Source: Flavimaricola sp. (lineage in GTDB: Bacteria; Pseudomonadota; Alphaproteobacteria; Rhodobacterales; Rhodobacteraceae). From it: a stretch of 55,283 bases of DNA. Location: contig JAQWWH010000026.1 in assembly GCA_029255105.1 (NCBI GenBank), positions 1 through 55,283 on the forward strand, read 5' to 3'. Below the pieces are notes generated by a model that made no database searches, was not told the DNA's origin, and was given only the letters and a program-made list of their open reading frames with translations. The position numbers and the translations under genes are program-made. The number at the start of each line of letters is the position of its first letter. Position 1 is the stretch's first letter. This document shows positions 9,160-18,355 of this stretch, piece after piece.

Positions 9160-10181
9160 CCGCGGTTGAGTTCAAATCCGTCTCCATCGTCTTTGGCGAT
9201 CATCCCGAACAGGCCCTGCCCCTGATGGACAAGGGACAAAGCCGGGGCGAGATCAACGCCGCCTGCGGGCAGGTCCTTGGGGTGCACGACTGTTCCCTGA
9301 CCGTGGGTGAGGGCGAGATCCTCGTTCTCATGGGGCTTTCGGGCTCGGGCAAGTCGACACTCCTGCGCGCGGTCAATGGGCTGAACCCTGTTGTGAGAGG
9401 CGAGGTTCTGGTCAAAACCGGCGACGGCATGACGAGCGTGACCCAGGCCGATGCGCGGACCCTGCGCGGGATCCGCCAGACAAAAGTCGCCATGGTGTTC
9501 CAGCAATTCGGACTGCTGCCCTGGCGCAGCGTGCGGGACAACGTCGGGCTTGGCCTTGAACTCAGCGGTCAGTCCCGGGCCGCCCGACACGCCCGGGTGG
9601 ACGACGAACTGGCGCTCGTGGGTCTTATCGACCGGGCCGACGCCCTGGTCGGCGAGCTTTCCGGAGGCATGCAGCAAAGAGTCGGTCTGGCGCGGGCCTT
9701 TGCCACCGACGCGCCCATCCTTTTGATGGACGAGCCGTTTTCGGCCCTTGATCCCTTGATCCGCAACCGCCTGCAGGACGAACTGCTGGAGCTTCAGGCC
9801 AAACGTAACCGAACCATCGTTTTCGTCAGCCATGACCTGGACGAAGCCTTCAAGATCGGCAACCGGATCGCCATCATGGAGGGCGGTCGGATCGTGCAAT
9901 GCGGCACCCCGCGCGAAATTTTCACCGCCCCCGCGAACGACTATGTGGCCGACTTCGTGGCCCATATGAACCCGCTGGGCGTGCTCTGCGCCCGTGATGT
10001 CATGGGACCTGGCAGCGATCCGGAGGCCCCTGACGCGGTTGGCCCTGAAACCGACATAAGGCAAGTGATGGAACGGGTGCGGCAAACCGGCCAGCCGGTG
10101 CCTGTCGCCGAGAACGGCAAGATCATAGGCGAGATCACGAAGGATTCCGTTTTGGCCAAGCTTCTTGATCCCAGGGGCTAG
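9156..10181 (+). CDS. choV: Choline ABC transporter, ATP-binding protein
   Basis: A 341-residue ATPase. The Walker A is GLSGSGKSTLLRA, the Q-loop VFQQFGLLPW, the ABC signature LSGGMQQRVGLARA and the Walker B ILLMDEPFSALD. The N-terminus (VEFKSVSIVFGDHPEQALPLMDKG) is typical of ProV/ChoV. After the ATPase core, about 90 residues include a degenerate CBS-like end (VPVAENGKIIGEITKDSVLAKLL), which in OpuA-type ATPases senses osmolarity; only one weak copy is seen here. Last gene of choXWV. Confidence 0.92.
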   Translation: MTAVEFKSVSIVFGDHPEQALPLMDKGQSRGEINAACGQVLGVHDCSLTVGEGEILVLMGLSGSGKSTLLRAVNGLNPVVRGEVLVKTGDGMTSVTQADARTLRGIRQTKVAMVFQQFGLLPWRSVRDNVGLGLELSGQSRAARHARVDDELALVGLIDRADALVGELSGGMQQRVGLARAFATDAPILLMDEPFSALDPLIRNRLQDELLELQAKRNRTIVFVSHDLDEAFKIGNRIAIMEGGRIVQCGTPREIFTAPANDYVADFVAHMNPLGVLCARDVMGPGSDPEAPDAVGPETDIRQVMERVRQTGQPVPVAENGKIIGEITKDSVLAKLLDPRG

Positions 10182-10185
10182 GCCG

Positions 10186-10215
10186 CCCCTTCGCTTCGTC
10201 CCAAGTACTCGAAAA
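10186..10215 (-). repeat. Dispersed intergenic element, copy b
   Basis: The minus strand reads TTTTCGAGTACTTGGGACGA then AGCGAAGGGG. It fills the gap between the convergent choV and EamA genes. Confidence 0.6.
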
Positions 10216-11115
10216 TCAGACCTTGGTTTCCTGCACCGCCGGCGTGATCTTGCGCCGGGCCAGGGCCTCGCGCCAGGTGATAAAGGTGACACTCGCCATG
10301 ATGATGGCTCCACCCAGGATCACCCAGCCATCGACCGCCTCGCCAAAGACAGCCCATCCAAGGGTCACAGCCCAGACCAGTTGCAGGAAGGTGACGGGCT
10401 GCGTCACGGTCAGCGGGGCCGCGGCAAAGGCCAGGGTCATCGTGTAATGACCCGCCGTGGCAAAGCAGGCGACAAGGAACAACCAGCCCAGATCGGTGAG
10501 GGTGGGAGTGATCCAGACCGCCCAGGCAAAGGGGGCCAGCCCTATGGTCACGGTGACTGAAAGCATGCCGACGACCACCGCCGCGCTGACTTCACCCGAA
10601 ACGATCTTGGCAATGAGATAGCTCGCCGCAAATCCAAGGGCGGTGAAGAGCATGGCAATATGGCCCGGCTCGATCGTCCGGATGCCCGGGCGCAGGATGA
10701 CGATCGCGCCCAGCAAGGCAAAGCCGACAGCAGCCAGTCGGCGTGGTGGCAGCGCCTCGCCCAGGAACAGGGCCGCGGCGAGCGTCACATAGACCGGGTT
10801 GAGGTAGTTCATCGCCGTGACCTCGGCGATAGGGATCTGGGTCATGGCAAAGAACCACAGGATCACGGCACCCGAATGCACAAGGCCCCGAAGGGTAAAG
10901 AGCCCCAGTTGCCGGGGCGTCAGCCGGGCCGCGATGATCGGGCGGATCATCGGCAACAGGAACACCAGGCCCAGGACATAGCGCAGAAACGCCGCCTGCG
11001 CCGCTGGCACATTGGAGCCTACGTATTTCACGATACCCGTTACGGCCACGAAACAAAGGCCCGTCAACAGCATCCACATGACGCCCACAATGGGCCGACC
11101 ACTCTTGCTCTGCAT
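10216..11115 (-). CDS. EamA-family (DMT) transporter
   Basis: A 299-residue inner-membrane protein with ten predicted hydrophobic helices in two EamA repeats of about 145 residues each. The end of each repeat carries the family pattern: NYLNPVYVTLAAALFLGEAL in the first and VTFLQLVWAVTLGWAVFGEA in the second. DMT proteins of this kind export metabolites, but the substrate cannot be assigned. The start at 11115 (MQSKSGRPIVGVMW) was chosen because the upstream extension has no membrane character and runs into the lysE-like gene. It is 50 bases from the lysE-like stop and could be co-transcribed with it. Confidence 0.85.
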   Translation of the reverse strand: MQSKSGRPIVGVMWMLLTGLCFVAVTGIVKYVGSNVPAAQAAFLRYVLGLVFLLPMIRPIIAARLTPRQLGLFTLRGLVHSGAVILWFFAMTQIPIAEVTAMNYLNPVYVTLAAALFLGEALPPRRLAAVGFALLGAIVILRPGIRTIEPGHIAMLFTALGFAASYLIAKIVSGEVSAAVVVGMLSVTVTIGLAPFAWAVWITPTLTDLGWLFLVACFATAGHYTMTLAFAAAPLTVTQPVTFLQLVWAVTLGWAVFGEAVDGWVILGGAIIMASVTFITWREALARRKITPAVQETKV

Positions 11116-11165
11116 AGGTCGATGTGACCCCAACGCGGCGCCCGGCACAAGGGCACAAACGCCGC

Positions 11166-11774
11166 TCACCCCTTCAGAATGAGGCTCAGGGCGATGGACC
11201 ACATGACGCAGCCAATCAGGACATCGAGGAACCGCCAGGCGACAGGCCGGGCAAACAACGGCCCCAAAAGCCGGGCCCCATATCCGAGGCTTAAGAAAAA
11301 GGTGAAAGAGGCCAGAACAGCCCCTGCCCCGAAGGCCAGCCGCGCCCCGTTATACTGGCTGGCGATGGACCCGATCAGCACGACCGTATCAAGGTAGACA
11401 TGCGGGTTGAGCCAGGTCAGGGCCAGGCAAGTCAGGACCGCGGCCCAAAGGCTCTGCCCCTCTCCCCCCTCCGCCTGAAGCCCTGTCGTGCCAGCCCAGG
11501 CCGACCGAAAGGCCAGCCCGCCATAGACCACGAGAAACGCCGCCCCAAGCCAGCGCATCAGGGGGACGATCCAAGGCGCGCTTTGGGTCAGATAGCCAAA
11601 CCCTGCCACGCCGGCTGAGATCAGAATGGCGTCCGATACCGCGCAGGTCAGGACCACGGCCAGAACATGGCGCCGACGCAGGCCCTGCCGCAGGACAAAT
11701 GCGTTCTGGGCGCCGATGGCCAGAATAAGGGAAAAGCCGAGCCCGAACCCGGTGACAAAAGCAGACGCCTCCAT
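11166..11774 (-). CDS. LysE/ArgO-family amino-acid exporter
   Basis: A 202-residue membrane protein with about six helices. The motif GFSLILAIGAQNAFVLRQGLRRRHV is diagnostic of the LysE/ArgO family, as is LTWLNPHVYLDTVVLIGS. These proteins export lysine or arginine and their analogues; ArgO itself is about 205 residues, so the length fits. The usual partner regulator (ArgP/LysG) is not adjacent. A perfect 26-bp palindrome lies 28 bases upstream of the start. Confidence 0.88.
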   Translation of the reverse strand: MEASAFVTGFGLGFSLILAIGAQNAFVLRQGLRRRHVLAVVLTCAVSDAILISAGVAGFGYLTQSAPWIVPLMRWLGAAFLVVYGGLAFRSAWAGTTGLQAEGGEGQSLWAAVLTCLALTWLNPHVYLDTVVLIGSIASQYNGARLAFGAGAVLASFTFFLSLGYGARLLGPLFARPVAWRFLDVLIGCVMWSIALSLILKG

Positions 11775-11801
11775 TCAGGCCTCCCCGCCCGGTTCCGCCA
11801 A

Positions 11802-11827
11802 GTAAGGTGGGTCATGACCCACCTTAC
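11802..11827. promoter_or_regulatory. Perfect 26-bp palindrome between yebC-like gene and LysE-family exporter gene
   Basis: The left arm is GTAAGGTGGGTCA and the right arm its exact complement, with no gap. It lies 12 bases behind the yebC-like stop and 28 before the exporter start (both minus strand). As RNA it gives a GC-rich hairpin but no U tract follows, so it may be a terminator that lacks a U-run, or an operator for the exporter. Confidence 0.55.
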
Positions 11828-11839
11828 CTTTGGGCACAC

Positions 11840-12610
11840 TCAGCTTTTGCCGTAGGCGTCCATGACGTCGTCGGGGGCCTCGAAGTTGGTGGTGACGGAT
11901 TGCACGTCATCATCGTCCTCAAGGGTTTCGACCAGCTTCATCAGCTTGGTCAGCGTCTCGAGGTCAACCGGGGTCGTTGTCTGGGGTTTCCAGACCAGCT
12001 TGGTCGACTTGCTTTCACCCAGATCCGCCTCGAGGGCCGTGGCAACATCGTTCATGTCGTCAGCCGCGCAGGTGATCCAATGTCCACCTTCATCCTCGTC
12101 CCCGTCGCCCGCATCGCTTTCGACGTCCTCGGCCCCGGCTTCGATGGCGGCCATCATGACAGTATCGGCGTCACCGACCTTGAAGTCATAGGTGATCTGG
12201 CCCTTGCGATCGAACATAAAGCCAACAGACCCGGTCTCGCCCAGGTTGCCGCCGTTCTTGGAAAAGGTCGAGCGGACGACAGACGCCGTACGATTGCGGT
12301 TGTCTGTCATCGCCTCAACGATCACGGCCACACCGCCCGGACCGTAGCCCTCGTAGCGGATCTCGTCGTAGTTCTCGGCATCGCCGCCCTGCGACTTTTT
12401 GATCGCCCGCTCGATGACGTCCTTGGGGACCGAAACGGACTTGGCCTCTTTCACGGCCAGCCGCAGGCGGGGGTTCTTTTCGGGGTCTGGGTCGCCCATC
12501 TTTGCAGCGACGGTGATCTCCTTGGCGAGCTTGGAGAACATCTTGGAGCGGATGGCATCCTGCCGCCCCTTGCGGTGTTGGATGTTAGCCCATTTGGAAT
12601 GGCCGGCCAT
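11840..12610 (-). CDS. yebC: YebC/PmpR-family protein (translation/transcription factor)
   Basis: A 256-residue cytoplasmic protein. [19 protein letters not shown] at the N-terminus and [23 protein letters not shown] are signatures of the YebC/TACO1 family. Relatives were described as transcription regulators, and more recent work shows that they relieve ribosome stalling at proline stretches. At 256 residues it is slightly longer than usual because of an acidic insert ([12 protein letters not shown]) near residue 165. Monocistronic by position: 91 bases separate it from the SLC13 gene stop. Confidence 0.92.
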   Translation of the reverse strand: MAGHSKWANIQHRKGRQDAIRSKMFSKLAKEITVAAKMGDPDPEKNPRLRLAVKEAKSVSVPKDVIERAIKKSQGGDAENYDEIRYEGYGPGGVAVIVEAMTDNRNRTASVVRSTFSKNGGNLGETGSVGFMFDRKGQITYDFKVGDADTVMMAAIEAGAEDVESDAGDGDEDEGGHWITCAADDMNDVATALEADLGESKSTKLVWKPQTTTPVDLETLTKLMKLVETLEDDDDVQSVTTNFEAPDDVMDAYGKS

Positions 12611-12701
12611 GGCGGTGTCTCACTTTGCGTATCAGGTGTTCAAGGCGGTCTATAGGACAGCCGGTCCCGGGCCTGCAACCCTTCCCAGCATGCCCCGAGG
12701 G

Positions 12702-14480
12702 CTAGAGCGGGAAGAAGATCGGGATGGCAATCGATGCGGTGACAGCAGTCAGCAGGTTCAGTGGCACCCCGATCCTGAGAAAGTCCGAGAACCGGTATCC
12801 CCCCGGACCATAGACAAGCGTGTTGGTCTGATAGCCGATGGGCGTGGCAAAACTGGCCGAGGCGCCAAACATCACCGCCACCACAAGCGGTCGGGGATCG
12901 ACCCCCAGCGTAGCGGCCAGCCCTATGGCCACCGGTGTGACAATCACGGCGACAGCGTTGTTCGACACAATCTCAGTCAGGGTCGAGGCGATAAGATAGA
13001 CGCAAAGCACAAGCGCCCAACTTGGCAAGGCGGCCAGATAGGGGGCAAGCCAGCCCACCGCAATCTCGATCGCGCCGGAATGATCCAGCCCGACGCCCAC
13101 AACCAGCATGGCAAAGATCAGCGTCAGAAGGCGTCCGTCCACGAACCCAAAGGCCTCGTCAGCGTCGATGCATCGGGTCAAAAGAACCACCGCCACACCG
13201 ATAAAGCCCAGCGCCCCGATACTGGCGACACCAAGGGCCGAAAGCCCCACAATCGCGGCCAGCACACCCAGAACGATGGGGGCATGGCTGCGCCGGAACG
13301 CCCGCTCGGTCGGCCGGCTGACGTCGACAAGGTTCATTTCCGCGGCCAGCCTCTGGATATCGGCCGGCGCGCCTTCCAGCAGAAGGGTGTCCCCGACGCG
13401 CACCACCAGATCGTCAAGCTGCCGACCGATGTTCTTGTCCCGGCGATGCACGGCAAGCGTATAGACCGCATAACGCCGACGCAGGCGCAACTCGCCCAGC
13501 CGTCGCCCGACCATGCGGCAATCAGGGGTGATCAGCACCTCGACCGTCGTCGTCTCAACCGCCGACACCTGGTCGACCCGCCGCAGCGACTTGTTCTGCT
13601 GCAAGGACAGAAGTTCAGTCATCGCGGTCCGCAGAACCACCCGGTCCCCGACCTCAAGCATCACGTCCGACAGATCCCGCCGCAACGAGGCATCCCCCCG
13701 CACGACGTCGATCAAGCGGACCCCGTCCCGCTTGAACAGCTGGACGCTGTTCACTTCACGGCCAATAAGGTTGGAGTCCGGCGGAATGACCGCCTCGGTG
13801 AAGAACCGCATCCGGGATTTGTCGGACAAAAGCCCGGCCATGCTGTCCCGTTCGGGCAGCAGTTTGCGGCCGATCAGGGCCAAATACAAAACCGCCGTTG
13901 TGGCGATGATGAGGCCAACGGGCGTGATCTCGAATATGGTGAAGGCCGGTAGTCCGGCGGCCTGAACGACACCGTCGACCAGCAGGTTGGTCGAGGTTCC
14001 GATCAGTGTCAGCGTCCCACCGAAGATCGAAAAGTAGCTCAGGGGGATCAAAAGCTTGGACGGGGTAACGCCCATCTGCTTGGACAGTTTGACAAAGATC
14101 GGGATCATCACGACCACGATGGGCGTGTTATTGATGAAGGCCGACAGGAACAGGACGGTGAAGGTCAACGTAATCAGTGTCGCCGCAGGTCGCCGTTCAA
14201 CATGGCGGGCAGCAAGGCTGGAGATCCAGTCCAATGCCCCGGTTCGCACCATTGCGCCCACGATGATGAACAGGGCCACGATGGTCCAGGGGGCGGGGTT
14301 GGCAAAAACCTCGATCGCCTGATCCTGAGGCGCGATGCCCAGCACCAGCATAAGAACCGCCCCGCACAGGGCGATAACCTCGACAGGGTAACGCTCTCGG
14401 ACGAAGGCGGCAAACATGCCCAGCACGATGATCATCGCGATAATGGGCTCTGCCTGGGGCGAAAGGGCGATGCCAAACAT
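12702..14480 (-). CDS. SLC13-family permease with two TrkA-C (RCK_C) domains
   Basis: A 592-residue membrane protein. The N-terminal block of helices includes the family motif FINNTPIVVVMIPIF. Then two cytoplasmic TrkA-C domains lie at about residues 210-380 (for example DSNLIGREVNSVQLFKRDGV and CRMVGRRLGELRLRRRYAVY), and a second block of helices ends with ASFATPIGYQTNTLVYGPGGY. SLC13/DASS proteins carry dicarboxylates, sulfate or other anions with sodium; the TrkA-C insert may bind a regulatory ligand. Substrate unknown. The start overlaps the upstream EamA stop (TGATG), so the two are probably co-translated. Confidence 0.87.
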   Translation of the reverse strand: MFGIALSPQAEPIIAMIIVLGMFAAFVRERYPVEVIALCGAVLMLVLGIAPQDQAIEVFANPAPWTIVALFIIVGAMVRTGALDWISSLAARHVERRPAATLITLTFTVLFLSAFINNTPIVVVMIPIFVKLSKQMGVTPSKLLIPLSYFSIFGGTLTLIGTSTNLLVDGVVQAAGLPAFTIFEITPVGLIIATTAVLYLALIGRKLLPERDSMAGLLSDKSRMRFFTEAVIPPDSNLIGREVNSVQLFKRDGVRLIDVVRGDASLRRDLSDVMLEVGDRVVLRTAMTELLSLQQNKSLRRVDQVSAVETTTVEVLITPDCRMVGRRLGELRLRRRYAVYTLAVHRRDKNIGRQLDDLVVRVGDTLLLEGAPADIQRLAAEMNLVDVSRPTERAFRRSHAPIVLGVLAAIVGLSALGVASIGALGFIGVAVVLLTRCIDADEAFGFVDGRLLTLIFAMLVVGVGLDHSGAIEIAVGWLAPYLAALPSWALVLCVYLIASTLTEIVSNNAVAVIVTPVAIGLAATLGVDPRPLVVAVMFGASASFATPIGYQTNTLVYGPGGYRFSDFLRIGVPLNLLTAVTASIAIPIFFPL

Positions 14481-15451
14481 CAGATCGGGTCTTTGGCTGG
14501 CAGGATCAAGGTTGCTTTGCTCCTCAGACGCGGCTGCACCAGTGTCAGGCCCACCGCCATGAGGGCAAGGGCCGCCCAGACATACCCCGAATACCGCTCT
14601 CCAAGCAAAAACATCGCCCAGACGACGCCAAGGCCGGTCACAAGATAGCTGACCTGGGCGGCAAAGACCGCCCCGGCCCGGCCAACCATCCAGACATAGG
14701 CCGAATAGACGAGGGCGTGGATCGAGGAGGACCCAAGCAATGCGTATTCCGCAGCCCCCCAGGGACCGCGCGGGTCGACAAACTGCCCAAGGCCAAGGGC
14801 CAGCGGCAATGCAAAGAAGGCCCCGACGATCGACGCCCCTTGCAGGACCTGAACCGGATCGACATTGCCGGTTCCCCAGCGGGCGACCAGATTGCCCTCG
14901 ATCGCGTAGCAGAACGGCGCCAGCAGAGCGAGCGGCAGGAAGGCCACCATCGCCCGGTCCGGCAGGCTGGTTTCAGGAAGCGCAATCAGCGCCACGCCCG
15001 CCAGCCCCAGCATCAACCCTGCCATCCGCCGGGCCGAAAACTGGTCACCCTTCAGGGCCAGAGCAATGGGAAAGGAGAACATCGGCACCGCCGAGATGAC
15101 GATGGACATCACACCTGCGGGAAGGTGGAACGCAGATGTAAAGCTGGCCCAGTTCGGAATGACGGTCCCGAGCAAGGCGATGAAGGTATACAGAAAAAGG
15201 GCCTTGCGATGAAACGGCAGGCGCAGCCCGCGCAGGCTGTTGACCACTGTCAACAGGATTGCCCCGATCACCAACTGCCAGAACACCAGCCCCATCGGCC
15301 CATGTCCGCCGGAAACCGCGATCTTGACCAGTGGTTGGGTCAATCCCCAGCCCGCGCCCATGACCAGAAGGGCCATCGTCAGCGTTCCGCGCCCGCCGGG
15401 CACGTCCGGTGCATCCCCCCCCAAGGGCATTTCAGGGGACGAACTGCTCAA
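14480..15451 (-). CDS. EamA-family (DMT) transporter
   Basis: A 323-residue membrane protein with two EamA repeats. It begins with a polar tail of about 20 residues (SSSSPEMPLGGDAPDVPG), then ten hydrophobic helices. SIVISAVPMFSFPIALALKGD and VSYLVTGLGVVWAMFLLGERYSG are the ends of the repeats. It is unrelated in detail to the EamA gene at 10216. Substrate cannot be told. It overlaps the YmdB-like gene by four bases upstream and the SLC13 gene by one base downstream, forming a tight three-gene block. Confidence 0.84.
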   Translation of the reverse strand: MSSSSPEMPLGGDAPDVPGGRGTLTMALLVMGAGWGLTQPLVKIAVSGGHGPMGLVFWQLVIGAILLTVVNSLRGLRLPFHRKALFLYTFIALLGTVIPNWASFTSAFHLPAGVMSIVISAVPMFSFPIALALKGDQFSARRMAGLMLGLAGVALIALPETSLPDRAMVAFLPLALLAPFCYAIEGNLVARWGTGNVDPVQVLQGASIVGAFFALPLALGLGQFVDPRGPWGAAEYALLGSSSIHALVYSAYVWMVGRAGAVFAAQVSYLVTGLGVVWAMFLLGERYSGYVWAALALMAVGLTLVQPRLRSKATLILPAKDPI

Positions 15452-16263
15452 ACGGGGCCCGCCTGCATCAGCCGCCCACCCTGACGCACCATCTCGATCC
15501 GGGTGGCCTGACCGGTGCGGTCGTCGGTCTCGACGTAAAGACCGGAAAGGGTCGCCTCGCCATCGGCCGGGGTGAACCTGTCGCGTGGCATGCCGGTCAG
15601 GAAGCGGCGCATCGGTTCGCCCGGTTCCATCCCGATGACTGAATTATAGTCACCGCACATCCCGGCATCCGACAGATAGGCCGTGCCGCCCGGAAGGATC
15701 ATGGCGTCGGCTGTCGCCACATGGGTATGCGTTCCGACAACGACACTGGCCCGGCCCTTGCAGAAGTGCCCCATCGCCATCTTTTCGCTGGTCGCCTCGC
15801 AGTGCATGTCCACAAGGCTGGCATTGACCATACCGCCCAAGGGGTGGGTCTTGAGCACGCTGTCTATGGCCGAAAACGGGTCATCAAAGGCCCGCTTCAT
15901 AAAGACCTGGCCAAGCACCTGAGCGACAAGCACCTTGCGCCCGCCCGGCGCATCGAACACCCGCGCCCCCTTGCCTGGGGCGGCCTTGGAGTAGTTGAGC
16001 GGGCGGATGATCCGCGGCTCTGTCTCGACGAATTGCAGCATGTCTTTCTGGTCGAAGGCGTGATCGCCCAGTGTCAGGACATCGGCACCGGCTGCCAGCA
16101 GGTCCTTGGCGTGCGCCGGAGACAGCCCCGCGCCCGAGGTCGCATTCTCGCCATTGACGACAACGAAGTCGAGCCGCCAGTCGGCCCGCAGCCGTGGCAG
16201 TTCGGCGCTGATGGCCGCCCGGCCTGACCGGCCCATCACATCTCCCAGGAACAATAGTCGCAT
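15448..16263 (-). CDS. YmdB-like metallophosphoesterase (TIGR00282 family)
   Basis: A 271-residue cytoplasmic phosphodiesterase. Metal ligands are visible in order: FLGDVMGRSGR (Asp8), VVNGENATSGAG (Asn-Glu), LTLGDHAFDQK (Asp-His), VDMHCEATSEK (His) and VVGTHTHVATAD (His-x-His). Bacillus YmdB cleaves 2',3'-cyclic nucleotides and affects biofilm and motility choice; a similar role here is only by family. It starts the block with the EamA and SLC13 genes, whose functions give no clue to it. Confidence 0.9.
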   Translation of the reverse strand: MRLLFLGDVMGRSGRAAISAELPRLRADWRLDFVVVNGENATSGAGLSPAHAKDLLAAGADVLTLGDHAFDQKDMLQFVETEPRIIRPLNYSKAAPGKGARVFDAPGGRKVLVAQVLGQVFMKRAFDDPFSAIDSVLKTHPLGGMVNASLVDMHCEATSEKMAMGHFCKGRASVVVGTHTHVATADAMILPGGTAYLSDAGMCGDYNSVIGMEPGEPMRRFLTGMPRDRFTPADGEATLSGLYVETDDRTGQATRIEMVRQGGRLMQAGPV

Positions 16264-16328
16264 AAGGGGGTGTTAGGGTTGGCCGCGCAAAAGGGCAAGC
16301 GTGCCGAAAGGCCCAGGAGCCGGGATGA

Positions 16329-16352
16329 TGAGTATTTGTAACGAAGCGAAGA
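16329..16352 (+). repeat. Dispersed intergenic element, copy c
   Basis: GAGTATTTGTAACGAAGCGA, in the 128-base gap between the fau-like stop and the YmdB-like start. It lacks the CCTCCGGCGGG half seen in copies a and d. Confidence 0.55.
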
Positions 16353-16391
16353 CCAGAATGTATCACTTGGCCCGTTTGCGAGGCGCCTTCG

Positions 16392-16970
16392 CTATCGAGG
16401 CGGCAGATCAAGGATGCCGTTTTCCGTCACGATCAGGTCGAGGGGCTGGTCAGTTTCTTCCAGAGGGAGCCCTTCGGCCTCTTGCGCGGCGAAGGCAAAG
16501 CCAATGGCGAGTACCGGCCCGCGGGCGCGCAACCCTTCGAGGGTTCGGTCGTAAAAGCCGCCCCCGTAGCCAAGCCTGCCGCCCTGCCGGTCGAAAGCGA
16601 CAAGCGGAACGATCAGGATCTGCGGCGTGATCCAGTCGCCGGTTGCGGGGATCGCGGCCCCGAAGGGACCGGGCTCCATCGCGCAGCCGGGCGACCATTG
16701 CCGGAAGAGCAGCGGTTGGCCGGTCCCCTGGATGATGGGCACGCTGACTGGCCCATGGCCCGCCGCCTCTTCCATCGCGGGGGTTGGATCAATCTCGGTC
16801 CGCATGGCCATGTAACCGGCCAGTGGCACCCCCCGGTGGGCAGCAAGAACCGAGGAAAGGTGGCTGGCCTGTGTCGCGTCAGCACCTGCGTGGGCGTTCT
16901 TGCGCCGGGCGAAGGCTGCCGCCCGTGCAGCGGCTTTGGCGGCGACTTTGGCGGCGGCAAGGTCGGTCAT
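16392..16970 (-). CDS. fau: 5-formyltetrahydrofolate cyclo-ligase
   Basis: A 192-residue cytoplasmic enzyme that turns 5-formyl-THF into 5,10-methenyl-THF using ATP. The N-terminal basic stretch (KAAARAAAFARRKNAH) and the motif LIVPLVAFDRQGGRLGYGGGFYDRTL, here residues about 120-145, are family hallmarks. The C-terminus LDLIVTENGILDL fits too. It overlaps mgtE by the ATGA at 16967-16970. A 6S RNA gene often neighbours this gene in other bacteria, but mgtE abuts it here and no room remains. Confidence 0.9.
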   Translation of the reverse strand: MTDLAAAKVAAKAAARAAAFARRKNAHAGADATQASHLSSVLAAHRGVPLAGYMAMRTEIDPTPAMEEAAGHGPVSVPIIQGTGQPLLFRQWSPGCAMEPGPFGAAIPATGDWITPQILIVPLVAFDRQGGRLGYGGGFYDRTLEGLRARGPVLAIGFAFAAQEAEGLPLEETDQPLDLIVTENGILDLPPR

Positions 16971-18355
16971 AACAGGATCACGGCGGCCAACCCGAGGAAG
17001 GCGAAAAAGCCCACAACATCGGTGACCGTCGTCACAAAGGCCCCCGAGGCGAGCGCCGGGTCGACACCCATCCGTTCAAGCGCGACCGGAATCGCGGTGC
17101 CTGCCAACCCGGCAATGACAAGGTTGATCACCATGGCCGCCGCGATCACGATCCCCAAGAGCGGCGAGCCGAACCACAAGACCCCGACGGCCCCCATAAC
17201 CACTGCAAAGATCACCCCGTTGATCGCCCCCACGGCGATCTCGCGCCGGATGACCCGCCAGAGGTTGGAGCCGGTCAGGTCGCGTGTGGCGATGGCCCTG
17301 ACGGCCACGGTCAGGCTTTGAGTGCCGGCATTGCCGCCCATGGAGGCCACGATGGGCATCAGAACGGCCAGCGCCACCAGCGCCTCGATCGTTCCTTCGA
17401 ACATGGAGATGACGCCAGAGGCCAGAATCGCGGTCAGCAGGTTCACCGCCAGCCACGGAAACCTTTGCCGCGTGGTTTCCAACACGGAATCCGACAGCTC
17501 TGATTCGCCACCGACGCCGGCGAGGCGCAGGATGTCCTCCTCGTGTTCATCATCAAGCACCTCCATCGCGTCGTCGATGGTGATGACCCCGACCAGCCGG
17601 TCGTCATCGTCCACCACGGGGGCCGAAATCAGGTGATACTGGTTGAACGCATAGGCGACCGCCCCTTGTTCATCCTCGATGTGGAAGGTCCGGAAACTCT
17701 CTTCGAGCAGATCGCGCAGCAGGACCTCGCGCCGTGAGGACAAGAGCCTGCCCAGGGTCACGTAGCCTTTTGGCTTCATCCGGGGATCCACGAGGATTAG
17801 ATGGTAGAACTGCTCGGGCAGGGTCACGTCAGAGCGCAGGTAGTCGATCGCCTCACCTACGGACCAATGCTCGGGTGCGCGGGCCACCTCGACCTGCATG
17901 AGACGACCGGCGGAGTATTCGGGATAGGCCAGCGCCTTTTCCACCGCGACGCGGTCGAGGGCATTGAGCGAGGCAAGGACCGCCTCTTGCTGGGCGGCAT
18001 CCAGATCCTCGACCAGATCGACGACCTCGTCGGATTCCAGGTCCCGCATGGCCAGTGCAAGATCAGCCGGGGCGAGGGCTGCGATGATTTCTTCGCGCAG
18101 GTTATCGTCGAGTTCCGACAGGATCTCACCGTCCATCCCGCCTTTCCACAAGGACAAGAGCGCCCGACGGTCGCGGCTGTCGATCTGTTCGAACAGGTCG
18201 GCGATGTCGGCAGGGTGCAGGGGGTCAAAGAGCGCGTCCAGCGCCTTGGCGTCGCCCGCCTCGACCGCGTCAAGAACAGAATCGAAAAGCCCGGATGGCA
18301 GACCGAAGTCATCATCGGTTGCAGGGCCTGTTTCGATGTCTTCCTCGTCGCTCAT
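16967..18355 (-). CDS. mgtE: Magnesium transporter MgtE
   Basis: A 462-residue Mg2+ channel. Order of parts: N domain with superhelical repeats rich in DLA/ALD (residues about 20-130), tandem CBS domains (130-260, including DDDDRLVGVITIDDAMEVL), a connecting helix, then five membrane helices with the family motifs PIVASMGGNAGTQSLTVAVR and the gating segment near AINGVIFAVVMGAVGVLWFG. The CBS and N domains close the channel when cytosolic Mg2+ is high. ATG 18355 was chosen for its GGAG site; an ATG seven codons upstream is possible. Followed by fau with a 4-base overlap. Confidence 0.93.
   Translation of the reverse strand: MSDEEDIETGPATDDDFGLPSGLFDSVLDAVEAGDAKALDALFDPLHPADIADLFEQIDSRDRRALLSLWKGGMDGEILSELDDNLREEIIAALAPADLALAMRDLESDEVVDLVEDLDAAQQEAVLASLNALDRVAVEKALAYPEYSAGRLMQVEVARAPEHWSVGEAIDYLRSDVTLPEQFYHLILVDPRMKPKGYVTLGRLLSSRREVLLRDLLEESFRTFHIEDEQGAVAYAFNQYHLISAPVVDDDDRLVGVITIDDAMEVLDDEHEEDILRLAGVGGESELSDSVLETTRQRFPWLAVNLLTAILASGVISMFEGTIEALVALAVLMPIVASMGGNAGTQSLTVAVRAIATRDLTGSNLWRVIRREIAVGAINGVIFAVVMGAVGVLWFGSPLLGIVIAAAMVINLVIAGLAGTAIPVALERMGVDPALASGAFVTTVTDVVGFFAFLGLAAVILL

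Noticed and set aside
16264-16391. 6S RNA next to the cyclo-ligase gene
   Set aside because: mgtE overlaps the upstream side of the gene, and the downstream gap is only 128 bases and holds the dispersed repeat.
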